A stretch of 64,000 nt of DNA from Marinobacter alexandrii. GTDB lineage: Bacteria > Bacteroidota > Bacteroidia > Cytophagales > Cyclobacteriaceae. Location: positions 2,860,501 through 2,924,500 of the forward strand of contig JBDWTN010000007.1 of assembly GCA_039984955.1 (NCBI GenBank). The letters are read 5' to 3'. Below are positions 52,711 to 61,587 of this stretch, in pieces. The translations under genes were made by a program, and so were the position numbers. Each line of letters begins with the position of its first letter. The first letter of the stretch is position 1. The notes under the pieces were generated by a model that searched no databases, was not told where the DNA came from, and saw only the letters and a program-made list of their open reading frames with translations.

Positions 52711-54476
52711 TTGCTTGCTGCTTTACTGCCACCTAACATTTTCATCAGTTGATCCATTTCAGTTCGTAGAGTCTGTACTTCTGTTAGAGAGGTCTTCAGT
52801 TCCGTATTTTCAGCTTCCAGTTTCTCAACCTTTTTGTTGAGTTCTTTGATTGCCCCTATAAGCACAGGTGTCATCTGTGCATAGTTTACTGCTTTCATAC
52901 CTTCATCGTTTGTATGTACGAATTCTGGGTAGACTTCTTCCACCTCTTGTGCGATCACACCAATTTGATTTCTTTGCGATTTAAACTCATCTTTCCATTG
53001 GTAAGAGACTCCCCTCAGTTTTAAGACGTTTTCAAGAGGCTTTTCTAAGCTTTGGATATTCTTCTTTAATCTCCTATCAGAAGTTTGAGTGACAACAGCT
53101 GCTGTAACAGTTCCTGTAGCATTAATATCCCCAAGATTACCATCTAGTGTGATTGTAGTAGCGCCTGGATCATCCCTGAGCTCCAAAGTTCCTGCGCTTG
53201 CCTCATAAAATAGTTTATTTTGATCTGCGGCATTCTGAATCGATATCCCTCCATTGTCGCCTGCTACAAAGAAATTTATTGCACTACCACCATCTGTACG
53301 ATTGGCAGAAATACTGCCATTGCCACCATCTAGATATATTCTGTCAGCGTCTGCAGCATCGCGTACGATGACCAGTCCACCTTGACCTGTTCCATTATGA
53401 GAGTCTAGTACTATTGTCTCATTGTAAATGCCACCGTTTTGACTATTACCCATAAAGATGACAGCACCTGTGTTGCCGCCTCCAATGTCTTGAGTGTGTA
53501 ACCCTATATTAGTTACTGTCCATGATCCTCCGTCATCATTTTGCCCATAAACATTGATGTGTCCTAGATTGTTGTTTTGATCTACTGGAGCAGTTAATCC
53601 TATGTTAGGTGTGCTGGTTCCCCATATATTCATTGAGCCAGAAAAGCCGGAAGGGTCACTACCTCCAGGATCTGTAGCGGAATAAATATTGTGCGTTTGG
53701 CTTCCGAGATAATTATAGATATCAATTCCACCTCTTCTGTACCCATCAGAAAGAGGAGCACCACCTTGATCAAGATTTGAAGCATACATGTCAACCATCA
53801 GAGCAATACTACTTCCTTCTTGATCTCCTCCGTACAATGAAATTCCAGCATTTTCGTCTCCAAACGTTGAACCCACTATTGCACTTTTTAGTGAGTTAGC
53901 ATTGTCTCGTTGTACAAATTGAAATCTACCACCATCATTTCTAGATTCTATTCTTACACCTTGATTTCTGATGGAATCATAAAGGAATAAAGCACCTTCA
54001 TAGCCAGGTGTAGTTGTTCCAAGAATCACTTTGGTTGAATCATTAGCACCATATAGAACTAAACTCCCTGCATCATTAGGCTCAAAATAACTTAACTCAG
54101 CACGTAAGTCTCCTGTGTTATTTGTGATTTCATACCTACCACCTGCTATGGAAGGACTTGGCATTGGAGCATATAAAATCACAGGACTTAATGTTTCGCC
54201 ATTTACAGTAATGTTAAGACTGACTTCTCTGGATACCTGAAAGAGCGTGTCGGGTAAAGGTGTTATTTGTCCCAATACTACTGCGTAATAGCCATCTGTT
54301 ACTACTACATCGTTAATGGTCTCGGTCCATGATGGACTTGAAATGCTGAATTGTATATCGGCAGTTCCATTAAAGGGCTTACCAGCATCTAATAAACGCC
54401 CTTGAAAAGGAATTTTTTGTGCGAAAAGCAAATTTGAAAATAAAAGGCAGAGCAATAGAAAGTAAAACTTCTTCAT
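52707..54476 (-). CDS. Tail-fibre-like protein with S74 intramolecular chaperone domain
   Basis: I use the ATG at 54476 (MKKFYFLLLCLLFSNLLFAQ signal peptide), not one 33 bases upstream. The 589-residue protein begins with IPFQGRLLDAGKPFNGTADI and has a long glycine/asparagine/aspartate-rich beta region. It ends with a peptidase_S74 chaperone domain (SDRRLKKNIQSLEKPLENVL near 471, then NQIGVIAQEVEEVYPEFV) and a coiled coil (LNKKVEKLEAENTELK). S74 domains trimerise fibres and may cut themselves off; the Ser in SDRRLKKNI is the catalytic one. An exported phage-fibre-like trimer is expected. Confidence 0.88.
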   Translation of the reverse strand: MKKFYFLLLCLLFSNLLFAQKIPFQGRLLDAGKPFNGTADIQFSISSPSWTETINDVVVTDGYYAVVLGQITPLPDTLFQVSREVSLNITVNGETLSPVILYAPMPSPSIAGGRYEITNNTGDLRAELSYFEPNDAGSLVLYGANDSTKVILGTTTPGYEGALFLYDSIRNQGVRIESRNDGGRFQFVQRDNANSLKSAIVGSTFGDENAGISLYGGDQEGSSIALMVDMYASNLDQGGAPLSDGYRRGGIDIYNYLGSQTHNIYSATDPGGSDPSGFSGSMNIWGTSTPNIGLTAPVDQNNNLGHINVYGQNDDGGSWTVTNIGLHTQDIGGGNTGAVIFMGNSQNGGIYNETIVLDSHNGTGQGGLVIVRDAADADRIYLDGGNGSISANRTDGGSAINFFVAGDNGGISIQNAADQNKLFYEASAGTLELRDDPGATTITLDGNLGDINATGTVTAAVVTQTSDRRLKKNIQSLEKPLENVLKLRGVSYQWKDEFKSQRNQIGVIAQEVEEVYPEFVHTNDEGMKAVNYAQMTPVLIGAIKELNKKVEKLEAENTELKTSLTEVQTLRTEMDQLMKMLGGSKAASK

Positions 54477-54617
54477 GTTGTTTGGTTTCGGTTTATTTTG
54501 TGAATACAATCCATAAACCTAACCAACAGGGTACAATAGTTCAATACCTCGGTCGGGGTATTTTTATCATTTGATGATGTTTTCTATTAATAGTGTTGCG
54601 TAAAAGACGAACAATAA

Positions 54618-54647
54618 AAAAGCTTCAATCGAAAGATTGAAGCTTTT
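54618..54647 (-). terminator. Terminator of the DUF2795 gene
   Basis: AAAAGCTTCAATC (54618-54630) and GATTGAAGCTTTT (54635-54647) form a perfect 13-bp stem with a GAAA loop. T bases follow on the minus-strand side, 25 bases after the stop of the gene at 54672. Confidence 0.85.
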
Positions 54648-54671
54648 AGGTGCCTTTAGTTTTTAAATTAA

Positions 54672-54893
54672 CTAATATTCATCCTCGTTAAAGAAGAAGT
54701 CCTCCTTCGTGGGATAGTCAGGCCAGATTTCTTCGATATTTTCAAAGGGCTGTCCGTCATCTTCGAGTTCCTGTAGGTTTTCTACTACTTCCAATGGAGC
54801 TCCAGATCGGATAGAAAAATCAATTAATTCATCTTTTGTGGCGGGCCATGGGGCGTCTTCTAAGTAAGAAGCAAGTTCAAGTGTCCAATACAT
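54672..54893 (-). CDS. DUF2795 domain protein
   Basis: The 73-residue acidic protein shows the DUF2795 pattern: YWTLELASYLEDAPWPATKD at the start, ELIDFSIRSGAPLEVVENL in the middle and the end IEEIWPDYPTKEDFFFNEDEY (pattern). The fold is a small helical bundle that may bind nucleic acid or protein. This protein is very well conserved in Bacteroidota, but its role is unknown. It is a single-gene unit with its own terminator. Confidence 0.85.
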   Translation of the reverse strand: MYWTLELASYLEDAPWPATKDELIDFSIRSGAPLEVVENLQELEDDGQPFENIEEIWPDYPTKEDFFFNEDEY

Positions 54894-55035
54894 ATTCTAG
54901 CCTCGGTTTATAAGTCCTGTTTTAATAATGCGCGCAAATATATATTATTATATTTTATGTGCACTAAATAGAAAAATTCATCTGTAGAAAGGTAATTTTC
55001 TTACATCAAAAGACAAGGAAAAGTTTCTCAAAAAT

Positions 55036-56235
55036 TTAAAATTCTCCTGATTCTACCCAATTTAATAGTTTTGACTTCACTTCAATTTTCCGTTTTTGAC
55101 TCTTAATTTTACTTTCAACCACTTTATTCATTCTTCCATCGGATGAAGAAAAGTTGGCTGAATTTTCTTCATAAATCTTTAAATCCTCTTGGTCTCTGGA
55201 TATTAAATCTTTAATTATCCCTGTTTTAACGCTTTCCTTTTTTTCAGAGTCTAGTTTCGCATATTCAGGAAAGCGCTTATATGCAAGTTTGAGGACAAAT
55301 TCACGCTCATTTAGCAATTGAATAAGCTCTAAACATTTATGCTTCTCTGGATTCCTATTCTTATCTCGAAACAGATCTTTCTTTAGTTTATCAATTTCGT
55401 CTTTATTGAATGGTTCCTTACCTGATTTAATACCCATTAATTTGGATAGCGTTTCAGAGTAGTCTTTTGGAGGAATGAACCTATCCCCTTTCAATTGTTG
55501 ATTAAAATCATTATTCAAAGGTTTATAAAACTCTGAGGGTATACCACCTATCTCCTTCCACCGTTCTTTCAATTCTTTTACTTTATTGAAACGCTCTTTA
55601 CCATGAATCTCGGAAAGTTTTTTTGCCCCCTCTACAAGCTCTTCATATTGTCTTTTTCTATGATCTGTCAGCTTTTGCTTATCCTCAAAGAATTGTTTTT
55701 TTCGATCAAAAAATCCTTTAATAATATCCCAAAATTGTTCTTCAAGAATTTCATTTTTATCTTCTTCCGCACTTCCAGTCTTTATCCACCTACTTTTTAG
55801 GTCGGTGATCTTCTCAGTCGCTTCTTTCCAATTAATAATTTCTACTGATTCCTTGGCTTCTTCAATGAGAGCTGTTTTTATTTCTGTATTCCTGATTCGA
55901 TTTTTCTGGATGATATCTCTGACAAGAGATTCGTATCGCAAAATGTTATCTAGCAAAGCTTGGTAGTCTCCAAGTCCATCATGCTCAGGTAAATGTTCTC
56001 TTAAATGGACTAGCTTCATTAAAAATGAGCCTTTGTTTTCTGTGGCATCAATTTTCTCAGTCACTTCGTTGATCTTTTTTTCAAGGTCAGAAAAGCGCTC
56101 TTGAAAAAACTGAGTAGATTTTTCTGAGTCTTCATCTCTTACTTCTCCAATTTCTCTGTCTGGGTTTTCTCCCCAGCTGCTTCTAAAGACCTTGCCGTCT
56201 TTAATAAATCCAAATGATACTTGTATAATGTCCAA
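55036..56235 (-). CDS. DUF349-repeat coiled-coil protein
   Basis: The 399-residue protein is highly charged and all-helical. The start pattern FGFIKDGKVFRSSWGENPDREIGEV fits Bacteroidota DUF349 proteins, and DUF349 repeats are seen near residues 155-200 (RWIKTGSAEEDKNEILEEQF) and 220-245 (RWKEIGGIPSEFYKPLNNDF). The start codon is a TTG at 56235, because no ATG is near. Its function is unknown. It is divergent from ettA. Confidence 0.8.
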   Translation of the reverse strand: MDIIQVSFGFIKDGKVFRSSWGENPDREIGEVRDEDSEKSTQFFQERFSDLEKKINEVTEKIDATENKGSFLMKLVHLREHLPEHDGLGDYQALLDNILRYESLVRDIIQKNRIRNTEIKTALIEEAKESVEIINWKEATEKITDLKSRWIKTGSAEEDKNEILEEQFWDIIKGFFDRKKQFFEDKQKLTDHRKRQYEELVEGAKKLSEIHGKERFNKVKELKERWKEIGGIPSEFYKPLNNDFNQQLKGDRFIPPKDYSETLSKLMGIKSGKEPFNKDEIDKLKKDLFRDKNRNPEKHKCLELIQLLNEREFVLKLAYKRFPEYAKLDSEKKESVKTGIIKDLISRDQEDLKIYEENSANFSSSDGRMNKVVESKIKSQKRKIEVKSKLLNWVESGEF

Positions 56236-56290
56236 GGGTGAGTGTAATTCTTAAATGCGTCGTATATTCGATTTCTAATCAAACTTAAGC

Positions 56291-57973
56291 ATGTCAGACG
56301 AAAAGATCATCTTCTCAATGTCGGGAGTCAACAAGATTCACCCGCCACAAAAACAAGTACTTAAGAATATTTATCTGTCATTTTTCTATGGTGCGAAAAT
56401 AGGAGTACTAGGCCTAAATGGGGCTGGAAAGTCCTCATTACTTCGCATAATTGCCGGAAAAGATACAGATTATCAAGGTGAAGTAGTGTTTTCCCCTGGT
56501 TTTTCCGTCGGAATGCTTGAGCAAGAACCAGAATTGGATCCAGAAAAAACAGTCATTGAGGTGGTTCGTGAGGGAGTAAAAGAAATCAATGATTTATTAA
56601 AAGAATACGAGGAGGTTAATGCTAAATTTTCTGAGCCTGAGATTTTAGAAGATCCTGATAAGATGAACAAGCTCATCGAACTGCAAGGGAAGATACAAGA
56701 AAAACTTGATGCAACAGGGGCGTGGGAGATAGACCATAAGCTAGAAAGAGCCATGGATGCACTACGTACCCCTCCTGAAGATGCTGTGATTAAAAACCTA
56801 TCTGGAGGGGAAAAGAGAAGGGTAGCTTTGTGCAGACTCTTATTAGAACAACCAGATGTATTGCTCTTAGATGAGCCGACTAACCATTTGGATGCAGAGT
56901 CAGTACTGTGGTTGGAGCAGTATTTACAACAGTATGAAGGAACTGTTATCGCAGTAACTCACGATAGGTACTTCCTCGATAATGTTGCTGGATGGATTCT
57001 TGAACTAGATAGGGGAGAGGGAATTCCATGGAAAGGAAATTATTCAAGCTGGTTAGAGCAGAAAGAAAAAAGACTTGCAAAAGAAGATAAGCAAGAGTCT
57101 AAAAGGCAAAAGACCCTTCAACGTGAATTGGAGTGGGTAAGAATGAGCCCTAAAGGGCGACAAGCGAAGGCCAAAGCCAGGCTAAGTGCGTACGATAAAC
57201 TTTTAGGAGAAGAAGCGAAAGAAAAAGAAAGCCAATTAGAATTGTATATTCCACCGGGCCCGCGGTTGGGTGCTAAGGTTATTGAGGCAAGTGGGGTGGC
57301 AAAAGGATACGGTGATAAACTGCTATACGAGGATTTGTCCTTTAGTTTACCACAAGGAGGAATTGTAGGAGTAATTGGCCCCAATGGAGCAGGAAAGTCT
57401 ACATTGTTCAAGATGATTACTGGAAATGAAACACCCGATAAAGGAAGCTTTGAAGTAGGGGAGACTGTGGTGATGAGCTATGTGGACCAAGAGCACGATC
57501 AACTTGATCCAAATAAATCGGTATTCGAAGTGATTTCTGAAGGAAATGAGATTATTGATTTGGGAGGTAGAGAAATGAATGCACGCGCATATGTCAGCAA
57601 ATTCAATTTTTCAGGACAAGATCAGGGAAAGAAAGTAGGAACACTTTCTGGAGGGGAACGAAATCGAGTGCACTTAGCATTGACCCTCAAAAGAGGAGCC
57701 AATTTGATTTTACTGGATGAGCCTACGAATGATTTAGATGTGAATACGCTAAGAGCACTGGAGGAGGCACTAGAAAATTTCGGAGGATGTGCGGTGGTAA
57801 TCACTCACGATAGGTGGTTTCTGGATCGTATTGCTACACATATTCTTGCTTTTGAAGGAGACTCTCAAGCTTATTGGTTTGAAGGTAATTTCACTGAGTA
57901 TGAAGAAAATAGGAAGAAACGTTTAGGAGATGAAGCACCCAAGCGAATCAAATACAAGAAATTAACGGACTGA
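56291..57973 (+). CDS. ettA: ABC-F protein EttA (energy-dependent translational throttle)
   Basis: EttA binds the ribosomal E site and gates the first translation steps according to the ATP/ADP ratio. The 560-residue protein has two ABC domains: Walker A GLNGAGKSS near residue 43 and GPNGAGKST near 360, and signatures LSGGEKRRVALCRLL and LSGGERNRVHLALTL. LDEPTNHLD and LDEPTNDLD also occur, and a linker with the arm region (residues about 240-320) lies between. The length is typical of EttA rather than Uup. It is divergent from the DUF349 gene. Confidence 0.95.
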   Translation: MSDEKIIFSMSGVNKIHPPQKQVLKNIYLSFFYGAKIGVLGLNGAGKSSLLRIIAGKDTDYQGEVVFSPGFSVGMLEQEPELDPEKTVIEVVREGVKEINDLLKEYEEVNAKFSEPEILEDPDKMNKLIELQGKIQEKLDATGAWEIDHKLERAMDALRTPPEDAVIKNLSGGEKRRVALCRLLLEQPDVLLLDEPTNHLDAESVLWLEQYLQQYEGTVIAVTHDRYFLDNVAGWILELDRGEGIPWKGNYSSWLEQKEKRLAKEDKQESKRQKTLQRELEWVRMSPKGRQAKAKARLSAYDKLLGEEAKEKESQLELYIPPGPRLGAKVIEASGVAKGYGDKLLYEDLSFSLPQGGIVGVIGPNGAGKSTLFKMITGNETPDKGSFEVGETVVMSYVDQEHDQLDPNKSVFEVISEGNEIIDLGGREMNARAYVSKFNFSGQDQGKKVGTLSGGERNRVHLALTLKRGANLILLDEPTNDLDVNTLRALEEALENFGGCAVVITHDRWFLDRIATHILAFEGDSQAYWFEGNFTEYEENRKKRLGDEAPKRIKYKKLTD

Positions 57974-57991
57974 TTAAAATATCCTTATCCA

Positions 57992-59269
57992 ATGAAAAAA
58001 CTAACCTTAGCCTTATGCACTTTGATGATTGTGATATCATCATCTGCTCAGAGAACCATTATTCATGCCGGTACACTGATAGATGGAGTATCCAAAAAAG
58101 CGTTTACCGAAAGGTCTATTATCGTAGATGGCAAGAAAATTTCATCCATTGAAAATGGCTATGTTTCACCAAATGATGGTGATGTAGTCATTGACTTGAA
58201 GAATCATACCGTGATGCCAGGATGGATTGATATGCATGTACATATGGAGGGAGAAACAAGTCCAGATCGATACATACGAGAGTTTACTGACAATCCAGCA
58301 GATAAGGCCTTTGCATCTGTCAACATAGCAGAACGGACGTTATTGGCAGGATTTACGACAGTTCGTGATTTGGGAGGTACAGGCGTCAATGTTTCATTAA
58401 GGGATGCGATCAATAAGGGTACTGTTGATGGCCCAAGAATTTTCACAGCGGAAAAGAGTCTGTCAATTACTGGAGGACATGCAGATCCTAGCAATGGGTA
58501 TAGGGATGATTTGATGGGAAATCCAGGTCCAGACGTAGGGGTGGTTAATGGAGTGGATGATGCAAGAAAAGCAGTTCGTCAGCGCTACAAAAATGGAGCA
58601 GACCTTATTAAAATAACGGCTACTGGTGGAGTGCTTAGTGTAGCAAAAGATGGGCAAGGAGCTCATTTTCAAGAAGAAGAAATTATTGCCATAGTGGAAG
58701 CAGCCAATGATTTGGGATTTCATGTGGCAGCCCATGCGCATGGCGATGAAGGTATGCGAAGGGCGGTAGCAAATGGTGTGAAAACCATTGAGCATGGTAC
58801 CTATATGAGTGATGCTACTATGGATTTGATGATTAAGAATAACTCTTATCTGGTTCCTACTATTACTGCCGGGATGGAAGTAGCGAATAACGCAAAGAAG
58901 CCAGGATATTATCCGAAAGTTGTAGCTGAGAAGGCTCGTGTGATTGGGCCGAAGATTCAAGGCACATTTGCTCGGGCTTATAAAAAAGGGGTGCCGATCG
59001 CTTTTGGTACTGATGCTGGGGTTTTTAAACATGGAGAGAATGCCAGAGAGTTTGGATACATGGTGGAGGTAGGAATGCCTGCCATGGAAACAATCATTTG
59101 TGCAACTAGCAACAACGCCGCTTTACTTGGAATCGGAGACGAATTGGGAATGTTGAAAAAAGGTTTTTTGGCTGACATTGTAGCTGTTCCTGGCAATCCT
59201 CTGAATGATATAGAAGTGATGAAAGACGTGAGATTTGTGATGAAAGAAGGAAAGATTTATAAGAAGTGA
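57992..59269 (+). CDS. Exported amidohydrolase
   Basis: The 425-residue protein has a signal peptide (MKKLTLALCTLMIVISSSAQ) and a metal-dependent amidohydrolase domain. Metal ligands are seen in MPGWIDMHVHMEGE near residue 72, a Lys in GADLIKITATGG near 205, HVAAHAHGDEGMRRA near 245, KTIEHGTYMSD near 268 and the Asp in AFGTDAGVFKHG near 340. The pattern fits the imidazolonepropionase-like group that includes exported Xaa-Pro dipeptidase-type enzymes. It follows ettA by 18 bases. The substrate is unknown. Confidence 0.85.
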   Translation: MKKLTLALCTLMIVISSSAQRTIIHAGTLIDGVSKKAFTERSIIVDGKKISSIENGYVSPNDGDVVIDLKNHTVMPGWIDMHVHMEGETSPDRYIREFTDNPADKAFASVNIAERTLLAGFTTVRDLGGTGVNVSLRDAINKGTVDGPRIFTAEKSLSITGGHADPSNGYRDDLMGNPGPDVGVVNGVDDARKAVRQRYKNGADLIKITATGGVLSVAKDGQGAHFQEEEIIAIVEAANDLGFHVAAHAHGDEGMRRAVANGVKTIEHGTYMSDATMDLMIKNNSYLVPTITAGMEVANNAKKPGYYPKVVAEKARVIGPKIQGTFARAYKKGVPIAFGTDAGVFKHGENAREFGYMVEVGMPAMETIICATSNNAALLGIGDELGMLKKGFLADIVAVPGNPLNDIEVMKDVRFVMKEGKIYKK

Positions 59270-59347
59270 TAATTGAGACTGAATAATGCACGGCTTTTGG
59301 CCGGTCAGATCTAATCCAGTATAAGGCTTGCAAAGAATAGAAAATGG

Positions 59348-59382
59348 AAGACTTCCGAAGTTTTTAAAACTTCGGAAGTCTT
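59348..59382. repeat. 35-bp perfect palindrome in the intergenic region
   Basis: AAGACTTCCGAAGTTTT (59348-59364), a central T and its exact complement AAAACTTCGGAAGTCTT (59366-59382). It lies between two convergent genes. No T tract follows it on the plus strand, and a separate terminator follows for the minus-strand gene. It could serve as the plus-strand 3' hairpin or as a protein-binding site. Confidence 0.75.
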
Positions 59383-59399
59383 GACCTATCAAATTAAAA

Positions 59400-59419
59400 A
59401 AGCCTGGTCTCTCAGGCTT
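59400..59419 (-). terminator. Terminator of the GIN-domain gene
   Basis: AAGCCTG (59400-59406) and CAGGCTT (59413-59419) form a 7-bp stem with a 6-base loop. On the minus strand further T bases follow the stem. It lies 37 bases after the stop of the gene at 59456. Confidence 0.75.
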
Positions 59420-59455
59420 CATTATTCATTGAATAATTTTCAATTCTTAATTACA

Positions 59456-60145
59456 CTACATCTTCCTTACTTTTCCGCTACCAGAAGAATTGCTAACAAC
59501 ACGATCAGGGTTGCCTGCATAGTAGACACTTCCACTTCCTGATATATTTGCACTAACCTCATCCGTAGCAGTAATGTAACAGCTGCCAGACCCACTAATG
59601 GATGCTTGAAATATCTTTACGGTAAGATCTTCAGCTTTTACCCTTCCCGATCCGCTGATCTTTGCTTCAGCCTCATTTGCTTCTCCATTTAATCGTATGC
59701 TTCCTGATCCAGAAATTCTGAGATCCATTTCATCACTATTAAGGTCAAGCTCCATATTTCCAGACCCACTTACAGATAATCGAACATCTTCTGTTTTAAG
59801 CATTCCATCACTCTCGATTGATCCACTTCCACTTACAGAGACTCCTTCTATTTCATCCATGGTAATATAGATGTCAACTTCCGATCTTCTCCAACCATCA
59901 TTCCAATTCCACTTACCTTCTTTTTTAATGACTAATTTATCACCGCGTATTTCGAATTCAATCTTATCAAAAATGTCTTGGTCACATTCAATCTCGACGC
60001 TTTGGGTAGATCCTTGCTTTAAATAAACAGTTCCTGAAATGCCCAATGATAATTCACTGAAGCTGCCTACGTCAACAGTTCTTCCTTGCCCCAGAGATGG
60101 GAACACAATGATTATAGATAATAATAAGGTTATTAATGTTTTCAT
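59456..60145 (-). CDS. GIN/DUF2807-domain exported protein
   Basis: I use the ATG at 60145 (MKTLITLLLSIIIVFPSLGQG signal peptide), which removes 45 implausible upstream residues. The 229-residue protein has a head domain (FSELSLGISGTVYLKQGSTQ) and at least six SGSGS/N-type turns, spaced about 20-30 residues apart (VSGSGSIESDG, SVSGSGNMELDL, RISGSGSIRLNG, ISGSGRVKAED, SISGSGSCYIT, ISGSGSVYYAG). This is typical of the parallel beta-helix DUF2807/GIN family, thought to be surface-exposed and possibly adhesive. Confidence 0.88.
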   Translation of the reverse strand: MKTLITLLLSIIIVFPSLGQGRTVDVGSFSELSLGISGTVYLKQGSTQSVEIECDQDIFDKIEFEIRGDKLVIKKEGKWNWNDGWRRSEVDIYITMDEIEGVSVSGSGSIESDGMLKTEDVRLSVSGSGNMELDLNSDEMDLRISGSGSIRLNGEANEAEAKISGSGRVKAEDLTVKIFQASISGSGSCYITATDEVSANISGSGSVYYAGNPDRVVSNSSGSGKVRKM

Positions 60146-60194
60146 TTTATATAGAGTTTTAATAAAAGACCATTTTATCTCAGCAAGGTTGCAA

Positions 60195-60695
60195 TTAGTA
60201 TGGTTTTTTACCAACCCAATTGCCAGGGGGATCATAGTTGCAGACCCAAATGTCCATGCCATCACATTCAATTTTTGCACAGCCTACTTTTTTAGTTGTT
60301 TGCCATACCATCTGCGTGTAGTGACCACACATTTTTCCTGACTTACATTTATTTCTCTTGTAATTGTAGTCTGCTTTCTCACTAGCCCAAGCATCTACCA
60401 CATAAGCAGCATCAAAAACGCCTGCCGTTCCTTTGAAAAGGTTCTCCCCGAATTTATTATCAGGTCTGTGTTCCCAGCCACATTTTTTTCTTTTTAACTT
60501 CTTGGCCCAATCTGCTGCCAGAGCTGCCATTTCGTCGGACCATTCTAGTTTCTCATTAACGCCTACATCAGCACGCCAATAGTTATGTCGATCTAGTATC
60601 ATGTTGATTTCTTCATCCGTTAGAGCTGTTTGTTCATCAGGGATGTTGGAAGAAGTAAACCATAGCAGGCTTAATAAGAATAAAGGGATCTTCAT
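60195..60695 (-). CDS. CAP (SCP/TAPS) superfamily exported protein
   Basis: The 166-residue protein (ATG at 60695, signal peptide MKIPLFLLSLLWFTSS) shows the CAP signature: ILDRHNYWRADVGVNEKLEW near 30, FGENLFKGTAG near 80, CGHYTQMVWQTTKKVGCA near 120 and WVCNYDPPGNWVGKKPY at the end. Two His and two Glu of the CAP cavity are in place. CAP proteins bind lipids or act as extracellular signals, and activity here is unknown. Its start overlaps the stop of the CREST-type gene (ATGA). Confidence 0.9.
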   Translation of the reverse strand: MKIPLFLLSLLWFTSSNIPDEQTALTDEEINMILDRHNYWRADVGVNEKLEWSDEMAALAADWAKKLKRKKCGWEHRPDNKFGENLFKGTAGVFDAAYVVDAWASEKADYNYKRNKCKSGKMCGHYTQMVWQTTKKVGCAKIECDGMDIWVCNYDPPGNWVGKKPY

Positions 60696-61369
60696 ATGTT
60701 TTTTACTGTTAATTCGTCCTTGCGGATTAAGTAAAGATATTTTGCAATGTAAAACGCACCAAAGCCGCTGAGTATGTGCCAAAGAAAATGTGAGCCCATT
60801 GGAATAAGCTGTGCAACGCTGTAATCAACACGTCGAAACATTAAACTTAGCGCAAGAAATAATGCAGAAATAAATATTGGTTTAAAATGCTTGTATTGAT
60901 GTTTCATCAAGTAAAAAAAGACTGGAAAGAAAATTAGAAATCCAGTAATAGTATAACTGAGATTAACTGCAAGGTGTGGGGTGAAATAGTCAAAAACGGC
61001 ATATCGAATAAAAGCAAATGGGAGTACCACAGTTGCAACTTGCCATCTTTTAGGAAGGACCTTATCCCAGAAGTAAATACTAACAGATAGCGTTACTACT
61101 GCAGTTGGGAATACATCCATCCACAATAAAAATTTTGAGGATCGAAAAGCATGAAAAAGTGTACTTCCCATGCCTCCTAAAAACAATAATGGCATTAGAA
61201 AATAGAGAAATGGAAATTCTTTAGCGTTCCATTTTAATCTAAAAGCCCAATATATTGAAGGGAGTACAATGGCGAGTGAGGAGAGGGCATTCCATGGTTC
61301 AGAAATATAGGCGGTAAGATCTGTTTCGGCGTAAATTGGCCCACCGTCGGTGGGCAAGAGTGTCTGCAT
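60692..61369 (-). CDS. CREST-superfamily (ceramidase/PAQR-like) membrane hydrolase
   Basis: The 225-residue protein has seven hydrophobic helices. It shows the superfamily's metal-site pattern: ISEPWNALSSLAIVLPS near residue 22, GGMGSTLFHAFRSS near 64 (Ser and His), LWMDVFPTAVVT near 82 (Asp) and PMGSHFLWHILSGFGAFY near 190 (two His). Such proteins hydrolyse lipid amides with a zinc ion in the membrane. The actual substrate, such as a sphingolipid or ceramide made by Bacteroidota, is inferred. It is translationally coupled to the CAP gene. Confidence 0.8.
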   Translation of the reverse strand: MQTLLPTDGGPIYAETDLTAYISEPWNALSSLAIVLPSIYWAFRLKWNAKEFPFLYFLMPLLFLGGMGSTLFHAFRSSKFLLWMDVFPTAVVTLSVSIYFWDKVLPKRWQVATVVLPFAFIRYAVFDYFTPHLAVNLSYTITGFLIFFPVFFYLMKHQYKHFKPIFISALFLALSLMFRRVDYSVAQLIPMGSHFLWHILSGFGAFYIAKYLYLIRKDELTVKNI

Positions 61370-61587
61370 GAAGTATGTTTTAAGTTCTTTTAACTATACG
61401 AATAACTAACTGGCAAGGATTTTGATTTCTCAATATTAACTATGAGCATGTATTTGTTCTAATCTTTTTTGGTTAGTTGAGAATTCTGTCTGCTAATTGT
61501 CGGATAAGGTTTCTTTTTTGAATAATCGTCCTTTTTTTATGGATTCTCTCGTCAAGATTTATATATTGAAAAAAATCCTATTTCGTT

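Noticed and set aside
58463-59032. A 189-codon open frame antisense to the amidohydrolase gene
   Set aside because: It lies wholly inside a well-supported gene on the other strand, has no recognisable domain and a composition typical of antisense frames.
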